From contig NC_073695.1 of assembly GCF_029784165.1 (NCBI RefSeq), forward strand, positions 211,253,781 to 211,317,780: 64,000 nucleotides of DNA. Direction: 5' to 3'. The stretch comes from Wyeomyia smithii. Its lineage: Eukaryota; Arthropoda; Insecta; Diptera; Culicidae. The notes below the pieces were generated by a model. The model worked only from the letters and a program-made list of their open reading frames with translations, searched no databases and had not been told where the DNA came from. The translations under genes and the position numbers were made by a program. Of this stretch, positions 1 through 12,049 are shown piece by piece; within the stretch, counting starts at the first letter, position 1; every line of letters starts with the position of its first letter.

Positions 1-107
1 ATGAAAACATATCGTTTGTGTCCCCAAACCTATTGCAAGAAATACATTGAGATAAGACAGGCTGTCGTCACGTCATTCTGATGTTATCTCATTCTTACGG
101 CCGTGTC

Positions 108-482
108 TTATAAACAACCCCCGAGTTCGGGTAGACTTTTATAGCACCGTCTGTAGAAAAAATTGACGTCTTCCTGGAGATCTTCTGCATTGCTAGAATT
201 GCTGATTACTATGAAAAGTTTTATGTCGTCTATGTAATTCTTTTTAGGTATGAAAGAAATGTCATTTTCATACCAAATAAAAAGAAGTAAACCCAGAGCA
301 CCCCAGAGGTGACTGGAATGGGTTTGAGAGTTTGCGATTTGTGAGAAATGACTGGAGCCAACGCAGAAGTTGAGAGGACGATCTATTTTTTGCAGCCTGA
401 AGAGTAATAATGGTATGTCGATTCGGTTTAATACTTTACTGAAGTTAGTGTTAGGGGATTCTACGTGCCTACCATTATCCAA
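108..482 (-). pseudogene. Jockey-like non-LTR retrotransposon reverse transcriptase fragment
   Basis: A 124-codon open stretch reads as the palm region of a non-LTR reverse transcriptase. An FSKVLNRIDIPLLLFRLQKI block (residues 14-33) resembles the FSKAFD-x-V-D segment. GALGLLLF (61-68) stands where intact enzymes have PQGS-x-LGPLLF, followed by ENDIS. YIDDIKLF (83-90) is the catalytic YxDD box, with I in place of the usual A. The DLQEDVNFFYRRC tail fits the region after the catalytic box. About 25 residues between the LQKI and VGSSH blocks appear deleted, and neither the endonuclease nor the thumb is recognisable. The stop just downstream and the missing domains make it a dead copy. In 1-107, downstream of it on the minus strand, I recognise nothing further. 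The Jockey clade is inferred from motif style only. Confidence 0.7.
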
Positions 483-2220
483 TCCATTGCGTTAAGAATA
501 AATGTTACAAATTCTAAAAGATTCTAGGCCGCTGAACGATCCTCAAATGAGCCATGTTGTTTACTAGTGATATGGTTTTTACCTACTGGAAAATTATGTC
601 ATTCACAGGTGACTAAAATATTTTTAGAATGCGAGAGATAATGTCAATAAGATTTTGTACCTGATAAACATTTCAAAGTTTCAGGGAATTTTCCAGTTTT
701 TTTTCCAAGATAAATTGAAAAAAATATTGAAAAGGAACTGTAAGTTTTTCAGAAAGATTCTTCAAAAATATGAGAGCAGTTCCGCGAGGTCTAGGTCCTT
801 TTGCTGGGTCTAATCTTTATAGAGCTTCTAGCACTTCGTGTTGAAAAGGTTGATTGATCGATACATGGTTAAAGATTTCGGTATGAACGTAGAGAAGTTA
901 CGGTCCTGGTCTTCGTCAGAAAAAATCACAAAAAAATACAAATTTCAGAGTAGTTTTCGACTATCATTTTTTTATAAAATAAGTGCTGCTTGTAGTAGGT
1001 TCTATAACAAATTTTAAAGATATAGTTGAAATAGAATTGGTGAAATTTCAACTTTCCTAAAAACTGTTGAAAGAACAATATTGAGCTTTTTTGTATCGAA
1101 AGTTGGCACTGGATCGCCATTTAACTATTTTTCTGATAATTTCCATATAAAAATCTCGCACTTTTTAAAACTTAAACACACATTCACTTTCGACTGCAAG
1201 CACTTACTGCAAACTTTGGCCTCACGATGAATTTTTCTACTATAGCTATCAGAATAAAAACCATCAAAGTAGTGTTCTAGGTTCTATTATTTCTATGTAT
1301 TGCTTCTGTAATTTTCGAATAAGTAAATTGTAATTCTCAAAACTGCGGAAACCTTATCGAAACTGCTTAAAACACATGTGTGATTTACTGACATTTAAAT
1401 GTTGCCTATTCGTGCAGCGCTGCCAGATTGTTTTTTTGCTCGTATGTTTCAAAAGATCAATGAGTCGTTTTTCTCCGCACATTGCTTTTCATAACTTCCC
1501 ACGGAGCAATGCACCAGCAGAAACATATTCCAAAATCTCCGCATATTCAATAAGGTGAAACTTCGTGTTTGAATTTTGCAAGATAATTTTCTCGAAAATA
1601 ATTAAAATTACTAGTGTAAAACTTTGAACGATTGTATGCACTGCTAACGCATGCATAGAGTAGCAACTCAAGCGCTATTTATTAGGTGGAAGCTACACTC
1701 AAAATCGTCAATTGAAGAAACACATAACCTCGAAATTGTATGAAAAAATACACCGTCCAGTTTAACCATAAGCACTATTTTTATGAATGCAACATGATTT
1801 CGAGCTATTTTTTTGTATAATACCTTATCGTCAGTGCAATATAGTCTAATTGTCTGAATAACAAGTAAGACAACTATTAAAATATTTAAAAAAAATGTTT
1901 TGATATAGGTACAAATGAGAAAACAAAATGATTGTTTGATAATTAGATCTAAATGATATTATATGAAATGATATAATGAATATTCACAACATTTCACGAA
2001 ATTTGCGCACGTAAATTAAAGATTAATATTGAGTAAAGTTAGTTTGAGGCTAAAATAGTAGTAAACCATTTTGAACAGCATAAAAGCACAAAGTATCCAT
2101 CAAACAGTCAGCCTGCAAACAACACAGAAATTGTAGGGTTTCATTCTTCAGTAGCACAAGCAAATACGTCTCCCGATAACCATAGGAAGCGTCCCGAAAG
2201 CGGTCGCAACGTCCCAGACA
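483..2220. other. AT-rich stretch without recognised genes
   Basis: Only short chance reading frames and homopolymeric A or T runs are visible on either strand. No transposase, RT or SINE motif was found. It could be intron or intergenic DNA. Confidence 0.5.
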
Positions 2221-3110
2221 GGAATCACAATCATTCACCCGGTAACTACTTGTCGGTGCTGGGGGCGCCTAGTTCGTGTGGAACCGCCCGGCTGAAATCA
2301 TCCGGAACGATCAGCGACCGAGCATCTTTGAGCTCGCACGCGTGCACGTCACCAACAATAAGCTGGGTACATATTTTAGCCTTCCAAATTTGACGAGTCC
2401 CAGCCGTCAAAACCTTTCAAGGGCTAACGACGGTCGGCGGGGTGAAGCTCATACATCCGGAAACATAATTTATGAAGTCAATGTATCGAATCCGGAAACG
2501 ACGCAACCAGCTTGGACAAATGGGTGTGTTCAGTTTCTAAAAGTATGAGTATAAGTTCGATATGATAACAAGTTTCAAGTACACACAAATGGAGAATTTA
2601 TTAACTCCAGTCGGGCTTGCGTTCGGCTTGACGGTTGCCACCAACTTCGTATGGTCCAACAAGCGGCGGTGATGTATACATTTCTGTACGACCGACCTGT
2701 TAGCTGTTATTTATAATTTTTAATACGCTTGACCAAATTTTGTGCTTTGCTTTGTTACGCGTCATAGTCAGATATTCCCCCCTCCCGCTGCCTCCATTAG
2801 GAACAGCCGCACTAGATGGGACTCCAATTGTATGCTCTCTTTCGTCATGCGGGACAACAGCAGCCGCACGTTTCGGAACTTCCGCTCTGGGCCCATCCGT
2901 CACTGGTAGTGGCAATTTCGGATGGGCATTTATAATACACACTGCGGTTGAGTTACTGAGTACAGCCGCTACCAAATCGGCTGCCATGGCTGATTTCAAG
3001 AGCAACTCGCGGGTAATTTAGCGAGGTGATCGTAAAATGCACACACGCACGGTACGGTATGGTACGGTACGTCGGTCGCCGCCGTCGCACTCGATGGGCC
3101 GGCAGCGAAC
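2221..3110. other. GC-richer low-repeat island
   Basis: Base composition rises sharply compared with both flanks and none of the window's repeats occur here. Overlapping frames exist on both strands: 2700-3005 minus (101 codons, Ala- and Pro-rich), 2740-3021 plus (93 codons) and 2276-2548 plus (90 codons). Open frames on both strands of one GC-rich patch are expected by chance, and I recognise no domain. The patch could be an exon, a UTR or a regulatory region of a host gene. It ends near 3050-3072 with a short run of GGTAC words (ACGGTACGGTATGGTACGGT). Confidence 0.35.
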
Positions 3111-5113
3111 CGAGAAGAGCCGTTTGTTTATCGGGTTAAAATGTGTTACTTTTATAACTGTATACCTTTTTGCTTCATAAATAATATTTTCCAAAATTAA
3201 TACCGTGATACGCATCAAAAAAGGTAGAAAAGCCCCAGGCACAAATCACTGAGAAATACTAATTAAGTAAAAACGATCCACTTTTCACTGTTGGAAATAT
3301 GTGAAAATAACTTCATTGCCTGAATGAAAAGATTTTCTAAAGGTTGCCTGCCTCACACATAAGAAAAACATTATTGGTTATATTTACTGAGATTGTTAGG
3401 TACATTTTACAAATTTTCTCTTCGTTAAGCTGTACAGAGGACAAGCACAAAGCACTGTTTTAGAGAATAGACGCCGTTGTGCCATTCAAAATGTGACCAT
3501 TTAATAATGTCCTCCCCCGGGCTCGCCAAAGTTGTGGGTTGTCGCTCGCAGGGAGTGTGATTAATGACGCTTATCACTGTCACCGTTGCTGGCTTCATAT
3601 GTCTCCAATCCGGTATTTATCCCGCTGCCTCTCCTAGAGTGTCTACCCCGAGGGCCCGTCACCAAATGACACTGCAAAATCAACAACCACAATAGGGCCG
3701 ACCCGAGTGATACGCACATAAATACAGGCCATTTAGTCGTCCTTACCGTCGACACAACGCCGCCACTGCTGCCACAACAGGGCACCACAAGAGCGATGCC
3801 GGTCACCTCCCCGGAGCGGTGGAAAACTCAGGCTGGAAAAACAACTACCGGTAACTAACTGCTCAATAAAATAATTAATTCTCCCTGTGCAAGGCTGGAA
3901 GTAAGTGTGCACTCTTAACGTCACATGCACTTCCTTACGACCGTGTTCCTGGCCGGCACATTCATAAATTACGGTCCGGTGCAAACCCGAACAGACGGGC
4001 AGGAAATAAAAAAATATGAACATTGTTCCAATTAAAGACAGACCAGTCAGTGCTGCCCGTGGAGTTCGCGTTAGCGGATTGTTTGTCGCACTTGTTCTAG
4101 CGCCGACGTTATACAGCTAAATTGTTTTCCGGAGTGGCACATTATGAGTTACCTTGGCGTAGCAAGGGGGAAACAACAATGCAGCTGTTTTTTTATATTT
4201 CAAATTTTTACATGATCAATTTTTTGATTCTCAAAGAATACATACAAACAAAAATCAAACAACAAGACATCTGCAAAAAAACTACCAAACTGTCAAACTA
4301 GCCATGCTTCGCAGCTAGGTTATTTCTAACCCTAAGTGTAAAAAACAAGCGACCTGTCGGTTTTAACGTAGAAAGGTTTTAGCACCGGGTTCACGGTCCG
4401 AAAAAAATACGTATGCGCACCGTTTCAGCTGTCAAAATGCATGTCTAGAGTTAGGTAGGAGCAATGTGAATATTTATCTCTGTTAAACATAGGTACTTGC
4501 ATTTCGGAAACCACAACCAGTTTACTGTGACAGAGAAGTAATTTCCATGGAAATAGAAATTTACATTACCTGGAAAGAGAAAATAAAAATTCAAATTAGT
4601 AACAAAGAAAAACCTACAAATTTGGTGCATTTGATAAGTTTATTGGTGTTATGGTAATGTCTACGTGAACACCAAATTGAATCTGCCGAAAAATTATATT
4701 GGTATATTATAAATAATCTACAGGTATTTTGGTTTTAGAGTTGTTGTCGAGCTATATTTGAGGTAAATTTGGAATTATTTCTTTTGTGCTTTTTCGCCTT
4801 CATAGAAATGCAGGTAACATAAACTATATTTCTTTTTTCTTTCTTTTTTTTTTTTTTTAAATCATTTTTCATAAATCTTTATTTTAACGTTTTGAGGCAT
4901 TTTCAACTTAGCTTTGATCTCAATATGGAGTCAATTTCTGCATTGCCCTTTTCTTTCATTTAGAAGCTTCCTCAATCGTTAGGATGAATTTGTCTTTTTC
5001 TTTTCTTAGATTTATTTTATTAGTATGGACCAAGTTTAAGATCATTTTCTTTTGAATTCCAGGAGCGTTGTCAAGCATTTTTAGTCAATTCATTCCCAAT
5101 TATAAAAAAACGG
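3111..5113. other. No gene recognised; GC-richer patch 3480-4170, then T-rich DNA
   Basis: The 3480-4170 patch resembles the preceding island: it is GC-richer, low in repeats and has short overlapping frames (3561-3806 and 3733-4023, both minus) without known motifs. From about 4180 the sequence becomes strongly AT-rich, with a T homopolymer near 4840-4858. Confidence 0.4.
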
Positions 5114-5202
5114 TATGAAAATTCCACTGAAAATACGGACAAAGTAAACTAAGTATTCCGCCTAGCTTGCTTTTTCCGTTTTTTCAGTGAAATTTTCAAA
5201 TA
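5114..5202. repeat. Small inverted repeat (about 31-bp arms)
   Basis: The left arm 5114-5144 (TATGAAAATTCCACTGAAAA and on) pairs with the right arm 5170-5202 (CTTTTTCCGTTTTTTCAGTG and on) with a few mismatches across a 25-nt loop. No target duplication was identified. It is probably a decayed fold-back element. Confidence 0.45.
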
Positions 5203-5814
5203 CGAGATTTGTATTTTTCATACACGAATTCTTATTTTCCTTTGTACCTAAAAAGCATTTTTCAACCGTTTTTTGACTGTATTTTGATCATATTTTATTT
5301 TGGCCTGTTCTGAATATTTACAGCGTTTTAAACCATTATTTCTACTGTTGAACCTAGCCTTCAGAAATGTTTTTTAACCATTTTCAGCTGAATCCAGAAT
5401 TCACTTTTTTTATTGTTTCAAGCCATCCGGAGTGTTTTTAGATGTTTTAAACTATATTCAAGAAAGATTTCATGGATTTAAAATTAGGTTTGATGTAGTG
5501 TTCTCTTCAGTTCCGATACTTTTTCTGGTTTACTAGTTGCTTTTTTAGGTTATTGGGATCAATTTTGACGTAAAATTACGTGTTACGGCAACACTCTGAG
5601 GTTGAGGTGAAAATTAAAACACCGAAAACATCTAGAGCGTCACGAAAATTGTCTAATTTCAAATGCTCATAACTCAGTCCGTTTTTAACAAATTTCTTCT
5701 ATTTATACAGTAACCAATGGTACAAATAGCTGCGCGCCTATCAAAATGTTGTTCTGCTAACTATTGTTCCATTCAAAAATGTCGTTTCATTTTTTTTATT
5801 TTGAGGGTTTTGAA
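5203..5814. other. AT-rich spacer, nothing recognised
   Basis: T-rich DNA with no coding or repeat signature that I can support. It leads into the composite repeat at about 5815. Confidence 0.4.
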
Positions 5815-6733
5815 GGTTTTTCCTCTTTGTTTGTATGGGAGCCCTCCCTTCCCTCTTCGAACGAAACCCGAATTTCTACACAACTCAAGAACTAATCAAG
5901 CAAATGGAACCAAATTTGGTATGTGAAGGTTTTTGAGGACAAACAAAAGCCTATGTTGATTCGACACCTCACATTTATCTCAAGAACTTTCACATGCCAG
6001 TTTGCGAGTTATACAGGAATTTGTGTTTGATATGTATGGGAGTCCTCCTTTCAAGGAAATTCCTGCATAACTCGGAAACTGGCATGTGAAAGTTCTTGAG
6101 ATAAATGTTTCTATGATGATTTGACACCCCACCCTAAAGAAAGAAGGGAGGGGGCCTCCCATACAAATGAAACAGATATTCCAATCATTTTTTCGGAAAA
6201 CTACCCAAAATGATCGGATTGGTACACAGAAGCCCAAAATCGACTTCAGACACCATTTTTAAATCCAAAATAAAAAACGTAGTTTATCGAAAAACGCCAA
6301 AAATGCCCAAACAGCACCCAATATCGAAAACAATATAATACCTAGAGACCAGGAATTGACTGCACATGCCATTTTGAAATCCAAGATGGCGACTTCCGGT
6401 GTCTGGAAACAGAACATGACCGATTATCATCGGTATTTCCAGAACCATAATGATGCAAAGAAGAAAAAAAATCGACTTTAGACACCATTTTCAGTTGTAA
6501 GATAGCGACTTCTGGTCACTGAAAAACAACACAAAATGACCAAATATCATTCAATATGAATATATCCGTAATTGTGATGATGCATAGCAGTCAAAAATTG
6601 ACCCTGGACGCCATTTTGAATTCCAAAATAGTGACTTTTGGTGTCTGAAAAACAGCCAAAAATTACTGAATGTCATCCAATATGGGTGTTTTTGGAATAA
6701 AAATGATGTTCAAAGGCCAGAAATTGACTCCGG
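5815..6733 (-). repeat. Composite repeat copy, interrupted; resumes at 7370
   Basis: On the minus strand this reads in the same order as the copies at 25.4, 42 and 56.6 kb. Units with the word CCGGAAGTCGCCATCTTG or its decayed forms (6230-6733) come first, followed by units with CCCTCCC and AAATTTGGT words (5815-6180). Near 6385-6405 the plus strand reads ATCCAAGATGGCGACTTCCG, the reverse complement of the core. The phrase that typically continues AAATTGAC in this family is cut at 6733 and resumes at 7370 with CATCCAAGAT, so the TIR element 6734-7366 was inserted into it. The tail seen in the other copies is missing. Confidence 0.65.
5973..6106. repeat. 50-bp-arm hairpin inside the composite repeat
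   Basis: The left arm 5973-6022 (ATTTATCTCAAGAACTTTCA and on) is an almost perfect reverse complement of 6057-6106, with a 34-nt loop holding a CCTCC-type unit. It looks like an inverted duplication of one unit of the ~142-bp array rather than a separate transposon. Confidence 0.7.
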
Positions 6734-7366
6734 TGCTTATTACGGGATTCACTTCACGGTGAAATAAATTTCACTCTCACGCTCACTTCACTTTTTGAGA
6801 TCTATTCCTGATTCCAACTCAAGTGAGGTGACAAAAATTACCTCCGTGAAGTGAGATTGACAGTGAAGTGAAATTGAGAATAAGACGAGTGAAATGTTTC
6901 CCTGCTTAAAAATTTCTGTGTCCCGGAAAGTCGATTTTTACCATTTTTACAGATAACACCAGATCTTGACGTTTTCTGCATTTCTAGGACTTTTGGCATC
7001 AACCAAATTTTTTTCGGTATCGAAAATTTCATAAACTACGCACTTTTTTTCATCAATCAAAAATTTGAAACTTTGACCGCTCTGAGGCACGGATCCAATT
7101 CTGATTCATTTCGTTACTGAAAATAAATCCAATACTTATCATTAGATCACAAATCAATCGATTTTTAAGCCTTCCTTATCTTCGTGGAATCATTTCACCG
7201 TTCAAAATGGTCGTGAAATAATTCCACGCGAAACGCGCTTTTTCCGTTTTCACATTCCACGGCAGATGTCACTTTGCGACGTTTTCCTCACAAACGTGAG
7301 CCCTGTAATAGGCCTGTATTCACTTCACTCTGATTCCACCGTGAAGTGACTCCCGTAGTAAGCACC
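6734..7366. mobile_element. TIR DNA element with 3-bp target duplication
   Basis: Both ends carry the same inverted repeat of about 30 bp. The left end begins GGTGCTTATTACGGGATTCA at 6734. The right end, read on the minus strand from 7366, begins GGTGCTTACTACGGGAGTCA, and both continue into CTTCACGGTG. TCC flanks both sides (6731-6733 and 7367-7369), and the composite repeat continues across the gap, supporting a true insertion. The interior has many GTGAAGTGA words and no transposase, so it is non-autonomous. A 3-bp duplication fits PIF/Harbinger-type elements, but TCC is not their usual TTA-like target, so the superfamily is uncertain. Confidence 0.7.
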
Positions 7367-7487
7367 TCCACCTGTCACTTTGACATCCAAGATAACATGC
7401 ATTTGAAGACTATAAACAACTCGCAAGGTCTATCTTTGGATATATGTAGATTTAACTTGGTATGTTTAAAGTTATTTAAATAAAGAA

Positions 7488-7533
7488 ATAGTAGAAGGGT
7501 GGTATTCAAGACACGACCGCATGACGTTGACTA
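7488..7533 (+). repeat. Dispersed ~50-bp repeat (first copy)
   Basis: The segment beginning ATAGTAGAAGGGTGGTAT and running through CACGACCGCATGACGTTGAC recurs in inverse orientation at 12,906-12,957 with some changes. A related TGACGTAGGACTACG word occurs near 11,155. It is probably a scrap of a larger dispersed element. Confidence 0.5.
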
Positions 7534-8228
7534 CCGTATTCTTATATTCCATTAAAACAAATAGTAGAGGGAATTGCAGCGCTTCTATTACAAAACTTCG
7601 AGGCACCAAAAGGTGCCAGTGGCCGATTATTCTCGTTTACTGGTTAGTCCGTCCAGAATTCCAGCCATTTTAGTATTTTGCAGCAGCCATGTACTACTAA
7701 CAGCCACCAGAACCTGGCACGAGATAATCGGTTCTCATTTGTCTTTTCTCCTTTCAGCTGCTAAAACCTAGCGTCCGCATGTAACCGGTACGGTTTAGTA
7801 AGGAAACTGATGGGCTGAAATGTTCGAACGATACCTTTTATATCAAGGCTTCGTCAGTTCGCCAGTCAGAAGGAGGGGCTAAGTAGAGAATGAAATGACA
7901 AGGAACGCAAATAAGCTTCGGAAATAGAACATGACAACAACATTAACAACAAAGTCAGATCGATTGTATCCGTTAGTGTCGACTGTGCTTGGGAAGAGAG
8001 GTAGTGATTGGCTGCGCGGTATGATTTAGACAATCGATATTAATTACCAATTTTTCAATAGTGTATCTCAAACAATAGTTTGTTTCTGTTACATAAATTT
8101 AGCCGTAAAAGAATTTCTGATCGATTGATGCCAAAATCTCGAAAACCCGATTATAAATGACTGAAAAATAAGCGTTAAAAACCTGACCACTTTTCCCTGG
8201 TTTGGCCTGGTTGAATTACTAGATAGAT
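7534..8228. other. No gene recognised
   Basis: A frame at 7574-7771 plus (65 codons) has no recognisable motif. The words CGATTATTCTCG and CGAGATAATCGG form a weak inverted pair around 7625-7730, but no element ends could be drawn. Confidence 0.35.
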
Positions 8229-8329
8229 TACCCGAGTAACAATACTGGTTTTATCAAAGTTTTATAGCGCTGCTTTGGCTGTATTAAGCACTATAAAGCT
8301 TTGATGAAACCAATATTGTTACTAGGGTA
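8229..8329. repeat. 42-bp-arm hairpin element
   Basis: Arm 8229-8270 (TACCCGAGTAACAATACTGG and on) pairs with 8288-8329 with only a few mismatches around a 17-nt loop. The ends read TACCC and GGGTA. It is a compact fold-back MITE or a precursor-like RNA hairpin. No longer target duplication is visible. Confidence 0.7.
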
Positions 8330-10978
8330 TAGACGTTAGTCAACGTCAAAAACTGGGTAGGACTATGTTTACGGGTCAGTTAGTAACTAAATAAATATCT
8401 TAGTTGGGTATTTCCAGAATCAGAGTGATGCTTACCGAACCGGATTAATATCCCGATGCCGTCAATCAACCCCAAATGTTTGAATCTACTCAGGGCCACC
8501 ACATTATTTTCAGAGTTATTTTATTACTGTTGGATGAAAGTTGTATTGACATAAACATTTTGATACAAGATAGTCTACCGTTATCTTAGCGTCTATCATT
8601 CAAAGAACCCTTCGTATGTTCTTGTGACGGTAAAGAGGTGCTTTACCAACAACTATTTCAGCAACTTTCAAAGATATTTTCGGATAGCTTCAAACCAATT
8701 ATTTCACGCTCCTCTCACTTTTTTAGTTGTTTTTCTGGTTTTAAAGAAATTTTTGCTCTTTGAAACGATTTTATTTTCATTTTGGAATAATTTTGTGACT
8801 GTTTTTTGTTTTTTATGCAATTTGGCTGAATTGTGATACGTAATTTTCTGGTCGTTCTGTCTTCTAAAGGTTGAAGATATGTTCAAGATTATATTATTCT
8901 CATGCTTCGTAAGCAGCGTTCGCAGCCATATTCGTTTTCGGTTTGTTTTCCTAAGCTTCATATGCTTTCAGTTATTTTAGGGTGCACTTTAGATTATTTT
9001 GCTTCTGGTTACACTGGTCAACAAAAACGAAATAAATGTTGCTTTGAAAAAAATTAAAGTTTTCAACCATTCTTGTGAATTCTGGTGCTCCTAGTGAAAG
9101 CAGAAATGCGTCAAAAGGCCGCAAAGTAATTGTTCGCTGGGTTTGCCATTTCCACTCAGAGATGCTAATGATGTTTCGTGTGATTCTTTCGATACTGAAA
9201 GCTTTCCACGGAATCTCCACTTGTTCATCCGCAGGATTGAAAAAGTCCGTAGATCTCCAGAAAATTCCGTAAATGTGACAGGCCTGCTTCCACGTTTGTT
9301 TAAAGCAGAACTTATTTAAAGCTCTGAAAAAATATCTTTGCACAGCACAAACAAACCACAGGAATGGTTAAAAATCTAAAATCAAGCTTGTCATTTCTGC
9401 TCAGAGAGTCACTAGTTTGTAGGAGAATATCTTCTTCTAACTACTCTCACACTAGTGGGCATTTACTAGAAGAAAGCAGCGAATCGTGTGTCGTCTGAGT
9501 AACTTGCAAAAAACAGCGCGGTGGAATCTGAAATATATCTCCAGAGAAATAATAAACTGGTGTGATCTTTCTCAGACGAAATGACAATTACTATACAAGA
9601 GCTCTGCAGAGTTTTTACTGTTTGTCTCTTAAGCAAATATCAAATGAAGGGAAAATTAAGGTAAATAGATTGCGTTCTTCGTTTTGTATCTCGAAATTGA
9701 AAAAAAAATAAATCCAGCCGCCCGTTACGCATGTTTGCTCTTCGAAAGCTATCGAAGTCATCTCAGCAGTGAACACCGCGATGTACTTCTGTGTATTCTC
9801 AGTAAAGTGATTCACCACTCTTGTTTCGCTCAGCTGTGGTGTAAGCAGTAAGTGTATTATTTTTCTGTGTGCGGAAGAAATACAGCACAAAGCAGAACGA
9901 AAACGTGCAAAATATAGCTATATATAGCACTCAGCCTGGGTAAGAAGTGAATGGTGAATATTCACTATACTCTTTCCACATATTGAAGGCAGTAACAAGC
10001 CTGATTATATCTTCAATTTTGTTCTAGTTTGAGCTGTGTTAGCCAGTGTTCTTTCAGCTTTTAGGAGCGCCACAGTTAAATTTAGTAAATTCTGGTTTAT
10101 TTGTGACTGTTTTGGTTGTTTTGTTCCTTTAAACACTTTTTATTATTTTCAGTTGACCTTGACATCCTACACTTACATTTTTCGCAAATGCTTCAATTTT
10201 TATCCAGCTAATTTCAGAGTTGTTTTAGTTTCTTGATTTAAAGATTCAAATGAGTGTAATAATTGGTACGAAAATTTTCGTTTTTGGTCTGTCTTTTGAA
10301 CGAAATTTTCATTTTTTGGATTGAATTTAGGTATTTTTTTCTGTTTAGAAAAGGTTCAAAAGAGTTTTAGGGAAATTTAAAGTTCTTTTTCCGTCACTTA
10401 TAGATTCATAGTTGCTTTTAGTTTCGATTTTTGTTACCTTCAGATTCAGAATTCTTGTTTTCCCCTTAAAGTGTTTTTAGTCAGTCAAAGTTATACTTAT
10501 TGGATTTCAGGGATGTTTTCACCATAAACTTTTGTATGCCTTCTTTTAACCTTTTAAAGACGTTTACACAATGCTACTGGATTTTGGCTAGAGGTGACTC
10601 TTTTATGTTTCGAAAAACGCTTCATCTTATCGCGCAGCTTCTTAACGCAGAGCTTATGACTAATGGACAAATGTTACTGCATGGTGAACTCGAAAACGAC
10701 GAAGGGGATGAACCACAATTTAGTAGTCTAGGGCGATTGCGATAAGCGAAGCGATCTTTCTAAAAAAAACTGATTTAGAAATCCTGGTTCACAGATTAAA
10801 GCGAAGAATTCAATCGATTTGGAGAAAATTGTAAGCCTTTATGGATAATTAGTGCCATATTGCTACTTTGTAACAATTTCTTATGACAAAATGCAACAAG
10901 TTTGAATCGAATCTATGATGGTCTAGAACTGACTTATAGATAATCAACAAAATTTCTTGCTCGAAAAAATAATTATTG
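8330..10978. other. Long AT-rich stretch without recognised genes
   Basis: Several chance frames up to 123 codons (8972-9343 minus) show no family motif. The 10,020-10,480 segment repeats T-rich phrases around TTTTAG and TTTTCAG and resembles 5,230-5,560 and 8,700-8,990 in texture, which may be remnants of one old T-rich repeat. That similarity was judged by eye only. Confidence 0.4.
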
Positions 10979-11175
10979 TTTTTTTTTGTTCACACAACAT
11001 TTATTTGACACGGCACAATACAATTTAATGTATTACGGAGCCAACTATATCAAATGCCTCATGGTCTAAAATATTTTATTAGCTAAAGGCAAATGTTTTA
11101 TCCTCGCTGCTGACTACGAGCTGAAACTGTATCTAATACTAAAACTAACATGTTTTGACGTAGGACTACGTCTAA
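10979..11175 (-). mobile_element. 3' tail of a non-LTR retrotransposon or SINE
   Basis: Read on the minus strand, the segment ends GTGCCGTGTCAAATAAATG followed shortly by an A run (T run at 10,979-10,987 on plus). The same GTGCCGTGTCAAATAAA terminus with an A tail occurs as the tiny insertion at 33,688-33,729, so this is a mobile retroelement tail. The 5' part has lost any coding signal. The upstream edge is approximate. Confidence 0.6.
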
Positions 11176-11998
11176 CCGCACTATATAGAGATACATTCTG
11201 CGGAAACTAAAACCAAGGTGTAACGTTGTAATGAAAGATTTCAAACGGTAATGCTGATGTAACCACATGATGGATTACAATAATCAATATGTCGTTGGAT
11301 TGATAAAATTATGGACAATTTTGTGATTTCTCAGTTTTCATTATCATTTCATTGTTTAACAGTGAAAATTGAATAAAAGTTTCAAGGTCGAATTTTCACG
11401 AACAATGTACCAATCACATGCGAGCACCCCTGGCACAGACTTCATGAATAGACACCAATTGTCTGCTGTGACATCCTGTATAGCAGTGGCAAAAAAATTT
11501 GACAGAATCTCCCTGTCCCAATAGGTCAACTAACGTTGCTTCTATGAGCCTAGACTATATTGATGTCTTGAAGGTGAAGCTTTTTCGGAAAGTTCGTAAC
11601 CACCACCACTATCAGACAGTTCTACGTTCTGCTCTTAGAATGTTATTAAAACTGATGTCTTGATGGAAAACATGCTGGCACAAGCAACAGTACTGCACCG
11701 AGCAATGTATGAATACTGGTCACTTGTCGCCTATCAGTGCAGTAGAACTCGATATTCATTTGTGTGCAACCAAGCCAAGTGAAGACTACATTGCCGTTGT
11801 CGACGCATAGTGGGGCGTGTTGGGTTAACGCGTAGGTATCGTTTTGCGATCTGGAACACAATCGAATTGCCGTTTGAATTGTCTTCTTCTTCTACTTGTT
11901 TCGTATTTGTAGTAGCAAATATCAGAATTCAATATGATTATTCGGGTGCCGCAAAATACACTGCGCTACCGGGGACAGCAAAATTCTGTAAGGGTCGG
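11176..11998. other. No gene recognised
   Basis: Mixed-composition DNA with short frames on both strands (11,646-11,861 minus, 11,810-12,001 plus) and no family motif or repeat structure that I can support. Confidence 0.35.
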
Positions 11999-12049
11999 TA
12001 GAGGCAGATAGCAGGGTATATAAATTATATACCCTGCTATGTGCCTCTA
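11999..12049. repeat. Near-perfect 24-bp-arm hairpin
   Basis: Left arm TAGAGGCAGATAGCAGGGTA plus TATA (11,999-12,022) and right arm 12,026-12,049 pair at 23 of 24 positions around a 3-nt loop. The loop is very tight for a pre-miRNA. It could be a young inverted duplication or a miniature fold-back. Confidence 0.7.

Noticed and set aside
2700..3021. Protein-coding genes on both strands
   Set aside because: Frames overlap almost completely on opposite strands in a GC-rich patch, with no motif in either.
7600..7740. Inverted repeat around CGATTATTCTCG and CGAGATAATCGG
   Set aside because: Only about 12 bases pair and the flanks do not extend the match.
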